Positions 63,976 to 64,000 of a stretch of 64,000 bases of DNA are shown here, in pieces. Position 1 is the stretch's first letter; the number at the start of each line of letters is the position of its first letter. A program made the position numbers and the translations under genes. Where the stretch lies: NCBI GenBank assembly GCA_963921195.1, contig OY992536.1, positions 328,369,038 to 328,433,037 on the forward strand, in the 5' to 3' direction. The notes below the pieces were generated by a model, which was not told the DNA's origin, made no database searches, and saw nothing but the letters and a program-made list of their open reading frames with translations. The stretch is from Pegoplata infirma. Lineage: Eukaryota; Arthropoda; Insecta; Diptera; Anthomyiidae.

Positions 63976-64000
63976 CCCAGCAAAAACATGGTAATGAGTT
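63976..64000. mobile_element. start of another CCCAGCAAAAA-ended element, cut by the window
   Basis: CCCAGCAAAAACATGGTAAT begins here and runs off the window. Same terminal word as 58510-61327. Confidence 0.45.

Noticed and set aside
1..64000. tRNA, rRNA or other structured RNA genes
   Set aside because: No cloverleaf-compatible A and B boxes or rRNA-like GC-rich blocks were noticed; the many hairpins are explained by MITEs.

Overview
The window looks like nuclear DNA of an AT-rich higher fly (Diptera, probably a calyptrate such as a blow, flesh or house fly). The protein-coding exons read as close relatives of Drosophila genes, introns have GT-AG borders, and the intergenic DNA is packed with interspersed repeats, including several mini-me/DINE-1-like copies with GACAGACG-type microsatellites. 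The species call is inference; no search could be run.

Only three host genes are visible. (1) 4122-7531, plus strand: a complete three-exon mitochondrial carrier of the SLC25A44 type (335 aa). (2) 10893-25769, minus strand: a complete eleven-exon iron regulatory protein 1 / cytosolic aconitase (898 aa); all exons join in frame across two introns of 5.6 and 6.1 kb. (3) 29643-29847, plus strand: the first coding exon of a BTB-domain protein. No later exon was found, so everything from 29848 to the end probably lies in its first intron of more than 34 kb. Genes 1 and 2 are tail to tail; genes 2 and 3 are divergent, about 3.9 kb apart between start codons.

The rest is mainly transposon DNA, almost all non-autonomous and much of it near-palindromic (foldback MITEs, 80 bp to several kb). 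Many ends can be fixed because target-site duplications (TSDs) are visible, and in several cases an unoccupied copy of the host repeat lies elsewhere in the same window and acts as an internal control. Groups recognised: a 5-bp-TSD family with CACAGTG termini (Transib/RSS-like) at 534-2908 and 20619-21650; several hAT-like elements with 8-bp TSDs; a CACT-ended family with 2-bp TSDs; CG-ended families with 4-bp ATAT/AAAT TSDs; a Stowaway-like element with a TA TSD; PIF/Harbinger-like elements with TTA/TAA TSDs; and mini-me/DINE-1-like copies. Retroelements are represented by a decayed Ty3/Gypsy pol fragment (33328-35270, minus) and a short non-LTR reverse transcriptase fragment (32445-32720, minus).

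There is no multi-gene pathway here. The two complete genes serve mitochondrial amino-acid transport and iron/citrate metabolism independently. The most interesting content is the nested record of DNA transposon insertions, above all the palindromic family with RAG-like termini.
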